Below are positions 1-5,640 of a stretch of DNA of 6,086 nt, one piece after another; positions within the stretch are counted from its first letter, which is position 1, and every line of letters starts with the position of its first letter. The position numbers and the translations under genes were made by a program. Location of the stretch: positions 1 through 6,086 of the forward strand of contig JBOHRF010000321.1 of the NCBI GenBank assembly GCA_050732575.1, given 5' to 3'. The notes beneath the pieces were generated by a model. That model was not told where the DNA came from. It did not search any database and worked only from the letters and a program-made list of their open reading frames with translations. The DNA is from JBBDWZ01 sp050732575. Its GTDB lineage: Bacteria > Gemmatimonadota > Gemmatimonadetes > Longimicrobiales > RSA9.

Positions 1-144
1 GTCCGTTTTCACATCGGCCAGGGCGGCCTTGAAATCGGCGCCATGCCAGGCGCCCGGTCCGTATCCTTCGTCCAGGATGCGCGTCAACAGTTGGGTCTCC
101 AGCGCCGCGGGTGCGCTGGTTTCCTGGGTGGCAGTCGAGCTCAT
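1..144 (-). CDS. DinB-like (DinB/YfiT four-helix) family protein, N-terminal part only
   Basis: Only the first 48 codons are in the window; the gene runs off the left edge with no stop. The ATG at 144-142 has a strong Shine-Dalgarno (AAGGAG, complement of 150-155) five nucleotides upstream, which fixes the start. After a Ser/Thr/Ala-rich start the segment LLTRILDEGYGPGAWHG (about residues 19-35) followed by a helix resembles the first helix and 'aWHG' turn of DinB-like proteins. These are small four-helix-bundle proteins that often bind a metal through three histidines and, in some members, act as thiol-dependent transferases. The histidines that would confirm metal binding lie outside the window except possibly His34. 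The gene is divergent from an AraC-type regulator with a 70-nt gap, so it is a natural target of that regulator. The family call rests on memory of the N-terminal pattern; the function is unknown. Confidence 0.6.
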   Translation of the reverse strand, partial: MSSTATQETSAPAALETQLLTRILDEGYGPGAWHGADFKAALADVKTD

Positions 145-214
145 ATGCTCTCCTTGCACGGGGTCATTTTTTATCGAACAGGCGTTATGATACCTGCGCA
201 CGGGAGGCAAAATC
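145..214. promoter_or_regulatory. Divergent promoter region between the DinB-like gene and the AraC-type regulator
   Basis: This 70-nt gap must hold both promoters. On the plus strand TATGAT (186-191) is one base from a -10 consensus and would place the transcript start near 198, just before the GGAGG ribosome site (203-207). The hexamer 17 nt upstream of it (GTCATT, 163-168) is a poor -35, as is common where an activator is needed. An AT-rich tract at 167-174 sits centrally. No convincing operator dyad was found by eye. The minus-strand promoter could not be assigned. Confidence 0.35.
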
Positions 215-1105
215 TTGGCAAAAATTGCGGCTGAGCTGGAACAGGCGGTGGCCCGACGGCAGGCGAGCGGCGCTCCGGGCGGGATGTCCGGGCGCGTACT
301 GGCGCAGGGCGCTGGCTGGGTGTTGGAAGATGTGCTCTGCACCTCCGGCCCGCAGGATCGTTCCTTCCAGGAGCAACACAAAGACGTAGCCATCGCCATC
401 GTGCTGGCGGGCAGCTTCCAGTATCGATCCAGCGCAGGTCGCGCATTGATGACACCTGGCTCAATCATGTTGGGGAGTGCGGGTGAGTGTTTCGAGTGCG
501 GACACCAGCACCACACGGGCGATCGTTGTTTATCGTTCCGTTTCGAGCCGGCCTACTTTCAAGAGATTATTGCCGATGCGGGCGCGTCCGGCCGTCAATT
601 CGATTTCAGAGTGCCGCGTGTGCCTCCGTTACGTCCGCTATCACGCTGGTTGGCGCGCGCTTGTGCCGGCCTGACTGCGTATCAGAATGTGGCGTGGGAA
701 GACCTGAGTGTGCAGCTGGCTGGAGCCACATTGCAACTCACGCGCGGTTTGTCTGCGCGCCACTACCAATTCTCTCCGGGCGTCGAGGCGCGCGTGAGCC
801 AGGTCGTGCGCAGAATCGAGCGCGAGCCCGCTCACGATCTCACGCTGCGCACGCTGGCCAAGGAGGCTGGCCTCAGTCCCTATCACTTCCTGCGTACCTT
901 CGAGCAGCTGACGGGCGTGACACCGCATCAGTACCTGCTGCGCACGCGCCTGCGTTCGGCTGCCGTGCGCTTGGCGGCCGAACCCGCACGAGTCATCGAC
1001 ATCGCGTTTGATTCCGGATTTGGTGACCTGTCCAATTTCAACCGTGCATTCCGCGCCGAGTTCGGCGTGAGCCCCACGCAATACCGCAAATCCGAGATTG
1101 GGTGA
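215..1105 (+). CDS. AraC-family transcriptional regulator
   Basis: 296-residue DNA-binding regulator, normal length for the family. The start is TTG, chosen because GGAGG at 203-207 lies seven nucleotides upstream and no ATG is better placed. The C-terminal AraC/XylS domain (about 190-292) is complete: HTH 1 at 209-230 (TLAKEAGLSPYHFLRTF) and HTH 2 at 256-280 with the family signature IAFDSGFGDLSNFNRAFR and final FGVSPTQYR. The N-terminal half (about 45-115) looks like a beta-rich, cupin-like sensing domain, with the pattern GSFQYRSSAGRALMTPGSIML. It holds an unusual Cys/His cluster, C92, C95, H97, H99, H100 and C105, which could bind a metal or sense thiol chemistry. The gene is divergent from a DinB-like gene, its likely target, and probably also controls itself. 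Two nucleotides after its TGA a repeat array begins. The effector is unknown. Confidence 0.93.
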   Translation: MAKIAAELEQAVARRQASGAPGGMSGRVLAQGAGWVLEDVLCTSGPQDRSFQEQHKDVAIAIVLAGSFQYRSSAGRALMTPGSIMLGSAGECFECGHQHHTGDRCLSFRFEPAYFQEIIADAGASGRQFDFRVPRVPPLRPLSRWLARACAGLTAYQNVAWEDLSVQLAGATLQLTRGLSARHYQFSPGVEARVSQVVRRIEREPAHDLTLRTLAKEAGLSPYHFLRTFEQLTGVTPHQYLLRTRLRSAAVRLAAEPARVIDIAFDSGFGDLSNFNRAFRAEFGVSPTQYRKSEIG

Positions 1106-1285
1106 GGAACTGCGGAACGGCGACTGCGGACCTGCAACTTCGGACTTCGGGACTGCGGAACTGCAACTTCGGAACTGCGACTTCGGAACTGGACTTCGGA
1201 ACTTCAAATTCGGAACTTCGACTTCGTCGGGAACGAATTTCCCGCAGTACAAAGTTCCGCAGTTGCAGTTCCGAAGTTGCAGTTA
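1106..1285 (+). repeat. Heptamer foldback repeat, copy 1 (complete)
   Basis: A non-coding array built from 7-nt words, mainly AACT(T/G)CG and GAACT(T/G)C plus variants GACTTCG and AAATTCG. In-register words run from 1158 to 1240 with a single 1-nt slip at 1186-1191; the stretch 1107-1157 is the same vocabulary with more decay. A core at 1223-1242 contains a hairpin CGGGAA/TTCCCG (1228-1233 with 1239-1244, loop CGAAT). The words then return in inverted orientation at 1251-1285. Positions 1159-1178 and 1265-1284 are a perfect 20-bp inverted repeat, so either strand could fold into a long hairpin. It fills the convergent space between the AraC gene and the DUF4382 gene. The second copy is at 5951-6086. 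No transposase or coding sequence belongs to it. Confidence 0.88.
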
Positions 1286-1294
1286 CCATCTGGC

Positions 1295-1360
1295 GAATCC
1301 CACGATCACGTTCGCGACTCACGCGGTGAGACATGAAACGAGAACGTGAACGTGGGATTC
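1295..1360. repeat. 19-bp inverted repeat between convergent genes, possible bidirectional terminator
   Basis: Arms at 1295-1313 and 1342-1360 begin and end with GAATCCCACG / CGTGGGATTC and match at 18 of 19 positions (one A-A mismatch, 1305 against 1350). The 28-nt spacer holds a smaller hairpin, CTCAC (1318-1322) with GTGAG (1326-1330), loop GCG. It lies after the AraC gene and 18 nt past the DUF4382 stop codon, where a shared terminator would sit. Neither side has a run of T, so it is not a textbook intrinsic terminator. It might instead be a small cruciform element. Its word content differs from the adjacent heptamer array, so I treat it as separate. Confidence 0.7.
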
Positions 1361-1378
1361 AGGGGGGGACCGGCCCCA

Positions 1379-2311
1379 TCAGTGGCAGGCCGCGGCGCTG
1401 ATCTGGAAGTCCGACTTCGCGCTATCACCCGCCGCTACCGTTACGGTTGGGGGTGTCGCAGCTGCTGTGATCGTGAGTGAATCTCCGTTCATGAAGGTGA
1501 CGTCACGCAGAAAACCGAGCGTGTACGTGGCGGGCAACACGTTCGCAATGTTGTAAATGCCCGTGGCAGCGGTTACACCAACGATAGTATCGGTAGCCGT
1601 TGCCGCGGTGGGCTTGAACACGGTGATGTCATTCGCCTGACCGCCGCAGGCCGGGATGGTGATCCCGGACGCAAGCGTCACGTTGCCCGTGATCCGACCG
1701 AGTGCAATGGTTAGGGATGTGGCGCGCAGCGTGGGATGCATGATCCACTTGCCCGATTTGCCGGCTTCGTGGCCAAAGCTCTTGGCCACGTCGAAATCGA
1801 GTACCACGATCGAGTTATCGCTGACCAGCAGTCCGCCGTTCGTGAATTTGACCTTGAAGCCGCTTTGCGCACAGCTGGGGCACTTGAGCTCTCCGTCCGG
1901 CGTGATGCCTGCGGGCAGCGTTGCCCCGGGCGAGGCGAATACGCGGCCATCCTTGAGTCGCACGAAGGCTTCTTCCACAACCACGCGCAGTTCTGCGAAC
2001 GTGCCGGACGGGACTTCGGCTTCCTCGACCACATTGAGCAACCGGCCGCCCTCCAGTACGAGCAACTCGATGAATCCGCTACTTATCGGTTCCAACTCGA
2101 TGCGGTCAGACGCGTCTTCTTCATCACTCCGAATGAGCACGAATTTTTCGATTTTTACGAAAGCTTCGGCCAGATCACCGGGTGCATCGGTCAGCTGAAT
2201 CGTTAGCCGGCCATCGTTCGGGCCATCGAAGTCTGCCGGTCCCGTGTCACACGCAACCGTTACAAGCAGGGTGCCAAGCGCCGTCCAGAGAGTTCGTTGC
2301 CTATGCATCAT
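1379..2311 (-). CDS. DUF4382-domain lipoprotein with C-terminal beta-sandwich domain
   Basis: 310 residues from the first ATG (2311). The second ATG (2308) has the better spacing, six nucleotides from AAAGGA (complement of 2315-2320), so the protein may be 309 residues. The N-terminus is a lipoprotein signal: basic MHRQR, a hydrophobic run, then TVAC with Cys21 as the probable lipidated residue. Residues about 34-200 match the DUF4382 pattern: LTIQLTDAPGDLAEAFVKIEKF, a central IELLVLEGG, LPSGTF-like (VPSGTFAELRVVV), and the closing VLDFDVAKSF plus MHPTLRA. The remaining about 205-308 resemble a carboxypeptidase-regulatory-like beta-sandwich (GRITGNVTL, GIYNIANVLPATYTLGF). A CPSC pair (144-147) plus Cys222 and Cys309 could form disulfides. 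DUF4382 has no established function; an exported structural or binding role is likely. It is last of five co-directional genes, after a 75-nt gap with a hairpin. Confidence 0.88.
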   Translation of the reverse strand: MMHRQRTLWTALGTLLVTVACDTGPADFDGPNDGRLTIQLTDAPGDLAEAFVKIEKFVLIRSDEEDASDRIELEPISSGFIELLVLEGGRLLNVVEEAEVPSGTFAELRVVVEEAFVRLKDGRVFASPGATLPAGITPDGELKCPSCAQSGFKVKFTNGGLLVSDNSIVVLDFDVAKSFGHEAGKSGKWIMHPTLRATSLTIALGRITGNVTLASGITIPACGGQANDITVFKPTAATATDTIVGVTAATGIYNIANVLPATYTLGFLRDVTFMNGDSLTITAAATPPTVTVAAGDSAKSDFQISAAACH

Positions 2312-2341
2312 TCATCCTTTGCTCAATGGGGGAGTCTCGGT

Positions 2342-2389
2342 TGGACCGGACGCGGGCCCCGACGGCGGGCCAACTAACCGTCCGGTTCA
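2342..2389 (-). terminator. Nested hairpin after the helical-protein gene, possible attenuator
   Basis: ACCGGACG (2345-2352) and CGTCCGGT (2379-2386) are a perfect 8-bp inverted repeat; with one mismatch the arms extend to 2342-2352 and 2379-2389, covering the upstream gene's TGA. Inside lies a second stem, GGCCC (2355-2359) with GGGCC (2367-2371). There is no T tract on the minus strand, so full termination is doubtful. It could reduce read-through into the DUF4382 gene or protect the upstream message from decay. Confidence 0.4.
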
Positions 2390-3124
2390 GGCTCCGCCGC
2401 GCCCGCGGCCTGGCGGTGTGGTTGCCCGACCACGTCCGGGCCGGGTGTCCTTGCCGGCATTGCTCGGTATGGTGGCGGGCGGCTTGCCGCGTCCGGCGGC
2501 ACTTGCGTTGGGCGGCCGTTTCGTCTCGGCCAGATCCGGTCCGGTGAGTTCGGGCCGATTGCCCTGCGCGTTGGGCTGCTCCGTGGTCATGCGCTGGAAA
2601 TCGCTGTCGGCTGCACGCGCGGTCAGTCGTTCGTACACGCGCCGAATCGCTTCATCGGCCGGCAGTCCGCGGTCGATCAGCTCGCCCAATGTATAAAGCG
2701 GCAAGGCAAGCGAGCGGCCCGATGCGGCCGCGCGCGCCAGCTCACTCAGCGCTTCGCCACGCACGCCTTTGCGCAACGCGTCGGCACCTGCTTCCAACTC
2801 ATCATCGGCCGCTTTCCGACTGCGTGCGCGCTCCAGTGCGGTCCTGGCAGTCAGCATTCGTTCTGCGTGTTCGGCCACCGACTTCTCGATCAACAACGGA
2901 TCCACACCTTTGGCAGCGAATTTGAGAGCGCGCTGCTCGAGTGCGACGGCGGGCAATTCGCGCGCGCGCGCTGCTGCGATCGTGACCAGCACGCGCTCTG
3001 CGACGTCGGCCGGGAGCACCTCACGCAACCGATCGGCTGGATTGCGCGCAGGCGTCTGTGCCGCCACTGAACCGACCGTACAGGTCAGGGCCAATATGAC
3101 GAGCAACAAACATTTTGATCGCAT
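2387..3124 (-). CDS. Secreted helical-repeat protein with Gly/Pro/Arg-rich tail, function unknown
   Basis: 245 residues. I chose the ATG at 3124-3122 because it begins a clean signal peptide (MRSKCLLLVILALTC..., cleavage probably after AAQ at residue 23) and has GAGAGA six nucleotides upstream. An in-frame GTG at 3223 overlaps the previous gene's stop (GTGA) but would put 33 basic residues before the signal sequence. The mature part is almost all alpha-helix. Two segments look like diverged copies: residues 57-90 (LPAVALEQRALKFAAKGVDP...) and 138-170 (LALPLYTLGELIDRGLPADEAIRRV...), each with a helix, a Gly-x-x turn and a second helix. A spacer rich in charged residues (about 92-130) separates them. 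From about 180 to the end it is disordered and rich in Pro, Gly and Arg, ending GRGRGGA. I recall similar unnamed proteins near sigma factor/E-set genes in Gemmatimonadota. The basic tail may bind acidic polymers. Confidence 0.8.
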   Translation of the reverse strand: MRSKCLLLVILALTCTVGSVAAQTPARNPADRLREVLPADVAERVLVTIAAARARELPAVALEQRALKFAAKGVDPLLIEKSVAEHAERMLTARTALERARSRKAADDELEAGADALRKGVRGEALSELARAAASGRSLALPLYTLGELIDRGLPADEAIRRVYERLTARAADSDFQRMTTEQPNAQGNRPELTGPDLAETKRPPNASAAGRGKPPATIPSNAGKDTRPGRGRATTPPGRGRGGA

Positions 3125-3151
3125 ACGGAATCTCTCGCGAACAGATTGTTT

Positions 3152-3187
3152 AAGACCAACCCAAACGGCTTGGGCAATGCGGGTCTT
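3152..3187 (-). other. Nested hairpin in the gap before the helical-protein gene
   Basis: AAGACC (3152-3157) pairs with GGTCTT (3182-3187), and within it CCCAA (3160-3164) pairs with TTGGG (3170-3174) around a 5-nt loop. It sits 27 nt upstream of the ATG at 3124, in the 95-nt gap after the previous gene. It could act as an mRNA processing or stability element, or influence access to the start site. It is visible only as complementarity. Confidence 0.35.
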
Positions 3188-3219
3188 CACTATATCGACT
3201 ACCGGGTACCGGGCTCGCG

Positions 3220-4422
3220 TCACTGCACCGAAGGAATAGACTTGCTCGGAATCACCAGAATGCCCACGCGCCCGCCGAACTCATCCGTGACCGCAGGCAT
3301 TCCACGCGGCACGATCCAGGGTCCACCGTTGACACGCGCATTGATTTGATGCGTGCCGCTCGTGATGGGCAGGGTTACAGTCCACCAGTCGTTGCCGGTT
3401 GCCGTCAACTGCATCGGCTGCCAGTTGGTAAAATCGGCCGCGATTTCGACTCGCTGCGCGCGCACGGCGTGCAAACGCAGTGTCACCTGATCGTCCCAGC
3501 CTGACTTTGCTTCCAGGTTGGAAACCGCAGCACCATCGGCAGCCACTGCGCCTGGTGCCGTCAACGGTGCCGACGCCGCAGACACTGGTGCGCGCGGTGC
3601 AGTGCGCAATCGAGCGCCCATCGATACGAAACGGCCACCCGGAAATCCCTGCGTCAAATCGACCGGGTAGGTACCTGCAGCTGCGACCAGTGCCATGCGG
3701 CGGGTCAGCCACGCCACCAGCGTGGCAGTGCCCCAGGCGCGTTCGGTCCCGCCCAGCGTAGGCAACCGATCGCCCCTGCGCAGACCGCTGACCGCGGCCA
3801 ACTCGAGCCGTCCGCTCTGCACAATGAAAGAGAGCGTGGCATCGGCGTAGTCGATAGTATCTTGCACCTCGGTAGGTGTCAGGGTCAGTAACAAGGCGAA
3901 ACGACGGTGGGTCAGCCAGGCACCCAGCTCGGCCTGCCGAACGCCTCGCCAGACATCACCATCCGTGCTGCCCCCAAGGGAGCCGCCACCGAACAAACCA
4001 AATTGTTGGAACGCAACATGAGCGCGCAGACCGCCCAGCAATTGTCCCGTGCGCGTTCCATCTCTGTGCATACTGCCCCCCAGCGCACTCGTTACCTCGC
4101 CCTGGAACGGACCGAAGAACGGCGTGCGCAGCGCGGCGTCGAACATGCCCTGTGTGGTCCAGCCGCCCAGATCCAGCTGGGAAATCGTGCCGCCTGCGCG
4201 CACGCTGGCCAGCCTGGTCTCGAGATTGACCGCGGGCGCCAGAGCCAGCGTCGTGATGTCGAGCGTGTCGGCGTAGCGCACGCGGGCGCCGCCGATATCG
4301 ATCCTCACCTCACGTTGGGCCGCCGTCTCGGTTGTCAGAATGAAGGGAAGGAGCGCGGCGCAGCAGTATCGAGCCCACCCCACCCGCGCTCTGCGCGTGG
4401 GCCGCGTCCTCTTCACGATCAT
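3220..4422 (-). CDS. Exported beta-rich (outer-membrane-like) protein with C-terminal E-set/CBM48-like domain
   Basis: 400 residues. A basic start (MIVKRTRPTRRARVGWARY) and hydrophobic run end in ETAAQ, a signal peptide cleaved near residue 36. Residues about 37-275 alternate polar and hydrophobic residues in short strands with Gly-rich turns (LLGGLRAHVAFQQFGLFGGG; RFALLLTLTP; GTATLVAWLTRRMALVAAAG), as in a small outer-membrane beta-barrel. An Ala/Pro linker (276-305) leads to an isoamylase-early-set/CBM48-like domain (about 311-392): VTLRLHAVRAQRVEIAADF, TNWQPM (332-337) in the place of the GxFNxW motif, the SGTHQINARVNGGPW strand pair and the closing VTDEFGGRVGILVI. The aromatic Trp334 is kept. 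The start is ten nucleotides after the previous stop and has no clear Shine-Dalgarno, so it is probably translated by coupling. The same fold occurs in the protein of the gene before it. Ligand unknown. Confidence 0.85.
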   Translation of the reverse strand: MIVKRTRPTRRARVGWARYCCAALLPFILTTETAAQREVRIDIGGARVRYADTLDITTLALAPAVNLETRLASVRAGGTISQLDLGGWTTQGMFDAALRTPFFGPFQGEVTSALGGSMHRDGTRTGQLLGGLRAHVAFQQFGLFGGGSLGGSTDGDVWRGVRQAELGAWLTHRRFALLLTLTPTEVQDTIDYADATLSFIVQSGRLELAAVSGLRRGDRLPTLGGTERAWGTATLVAWLTRRMALVAAAGTYPVDLTQGFPGGRFVSMGARLRTAPRAPVSAASAPLTAPGAVAADGAAVSNLEAKSGWDDQVTLRLHAVRAQRVEIAADFTNWQPMQLTATGNDWWTVTLPITSGTHQINARVNGGPWIVPRGMPAVTDEFGGRVGILVIPSKSIPSVQ

Positions 4423-4432
4423 GCGGTGGCAC

Positions 4433-5101
4433 TCAGGATGATCGCTGCTGCACGCTGGCCGCGCCGCCCAGCAGGATCACTGAACTCTCGGTTTCGAATT
4501 CATCGCGCACCGTTGCCGCAAATGGATCGACCGCCCAGCGCTCGCCACTCGGACTTTCCACCACGAACGCATACTCATGACGGCCCGAGCGCAGTGGTAT
4601 GGTAATCATCCAGGCACCGCTCGCGCCGCTGCTGGCTGGCATGAGACGGGTCGCTCCTTTTTGCCAGCCGTTGAAGCCGCCCACCAGGGAGACCGCGCGC
4701 GCTGTTGGGTCGACGTACACGAAGCGCACCAGGTGCACGGTATCCGTTGCCGGCGTTGCCGCAATTGACCGACCTGGGCCGGCGCCGTCACGCAACAGGG
4801 AGGGCACAGCCCACGCGCTCAGCCACACCAGCATCATACTGGCGATGGCCGTACCGAGCCCGGCCAATGGGGTAACGTGCAGCGTACGGGGCCGCAACCA
4901 CCAATCCAGGGCCATGCGTGGAGTGCGTCGGCTCGGCTGGTGACCGGCACGTGCTTCCGCGTGCACGGCAGACATAACACGCGCCTCGAAGGTAACATCT
5001 ACGTGTTCAGGCGTGCGCAGCGATTCGGCCAGGCCTTCAATGAACGCGTCCGCTTTTTCCTCGCGTGCGTCCGGCTGTTCCGGTTCCTGACGGTCCGTCA
5101 T
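4433..5101 (-). CDS. Single-pass membrane protein with E-set/CBM48-like domain, putative anti-sigma regulator
   Basis: 222 residues. The ATG overlaps the sigma factor stop (ATGA, 5101-5098) and has GAGGGAG (complement of 5109-5115) seven nucleotides upstream. The order is: an acidic cytoplasmic N-terminus (1-65) with FEARVMSAVHAEARA, like the tail of the sigma-binding part of many anti-sigma proteins; one transmembrane helix (about 76-99, TPLAGLGTAIASMMLVWLSA); a short linker; and an E-set/CBM48-like domain (about 122-211) with the classic GGFNGWQ (141-147), SGRHEYAFVV (172-181), WAVDP (189-193) and DEFETESSVILL. It has no cysteine, so the HxxxCxxC zinc anti-sigma motif is absent. With one helix and a basic N-side flank (RPRT), the E-set domain should be outside the cytoplasmic membrane. 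Position and topology suggest control of the sigma factor by an envelope glucan-like ligand; this is inference. The E-set fold itself is well supported. Confidence 0.88.
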   Translation of the reverse strand: MTDRQEPEQPDAREEKADAFIEGLAESLRTPEHVDVTFEARVMSAVHAEARAGHQPSRRTPRMALDWWLRPRTLHVTPLAGLGTAIASMMLVWLSAWAVPSLLRDGAGPGRSIAATPATDTVHLVRFVYVDPTARAVSLVGGFNGWQKGATRLMPASSGASGAWMITIPLRSGRHEYAFVVESPSGERWAVDPFAATVRDEFETESSVILLGGAASVQQRSS

Positions 5102-5640
5102 AGGTACACTCCCTCGAGCAAATGGCGCAGCCGTTCGCAGGCCCGCTGCACGCGCATCTTGAGCGCCGATTCGCCAACACCGGTCAGCTCGACCATTTCG
5201 TCATAACTCAGTTCTTCCACATGCTTCAAGACGAACGCCTCGCGCTGGCGCGCGTCCAACTGGTCCAACGCTCGTTGCACTTCATGGCGCACGGTGGCAT
5301 CAGCGATTTCCGTGGTCGCGTCCACTTGGTCTTCCGCGCGTACCAGGCGTTGCTCTCGGCGATCGCGTCGCGCAGACAAGGTGCGGCATTCGTTGATTAC
5401 GATCTGATACAGCCAGGCGCCAAAACGCTGCGGATCACGGCAGCGATCAAGTTTGCGGTAGGCGCGGACAAACGCCGATTGCAATGCATCGTCCGCATCA
5501 TCCTTACTGCCCAGCACGCGCACGGCGTAGCGTGTGTACGCATCGCGATAACGCGCGACCAACTGCGCGAATGCATCCACGTTGCCGCCCAGTACCGCAG
5601 CTATGATCGAGGCATCGCGCCCGGCATCGAGCCTGGTCAT
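5098..5640 (-). CDS. ECF-type RNA polymerase sigma factor (sigma-70 family)
   Basis: 180 residues, typical for an ECF sigma factor with only regions 2 and 4. Region 2 spans about 22-92: DAFAQLVARYRDAYTRYAVRV, then DDADDALQSAFVRAYRKLDR (the core-RNA-polymerase binding helix) and the -10 recognition part FGAWLYQIVINECRTLSARR. A charged linker (93-117) leads to region 4 (about 120-175): ALDQLDARQREAFVLKHVEELSYDEMVELTGVGESALKMRVQRACERLR, the helix-turn-helix that reads the -35 element. The start ATG at 5640-5638 has only a weak ribosome site, but the N-terminus before region 2 has the usual length. Its stop overlaps the start of the membrane E-set protein, so the two are translationally coupled. 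ECF operons are usually autoregulated; I could not identify its promoter motif. Exact ECF group not assigned. Confidence 0.95.
   Translation of the reverse strand: MTRLDAGRDASIIAAVLGGNVDAFAQLVARYRDAYTRYAVRVLGSKDDADDALQSAFVRAYRKLDRCRDPQRFGAWLYQIVINECRTLSARRDRREQRLVRAEDQVDATTEIADATVRHEVQRALDQLDARQREAFVLKHVEELSYDEMVELTGVGESALKMRVQRACERLRHLLEGVYL

Noticed and set aside
641..1252. Minus-strand open frame of 203 codons opposite the AraC gene and through repeat copy 1.
   Set aside because: It lies antisense to a well-supported AraC domain, begins inside the repeat at a TTG codon, and resembles no family. It is a shadow of GC-rich coding sequence.
1106..1285. CRISPR array.
   Set aside because: Units are only 7 nt, contiguous, without unique spacers, and the array turns into its own inverse; no cas genes are nearby.
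1736..2206. Plus-strand frame of 156 codons opposite the DUF4382 gene.
   Set aside because: Fully antisense to a gene with signal sequence, recognisable domain and ribosome site; no own ribosome site or family similarity.
3907..4605. Plus-strand frame of 232 codons opposite the two E-set genes.
   Set aside because: It spans two genes on the other strand that have clear domains and coupled starts; its product shows no recognisable motif.
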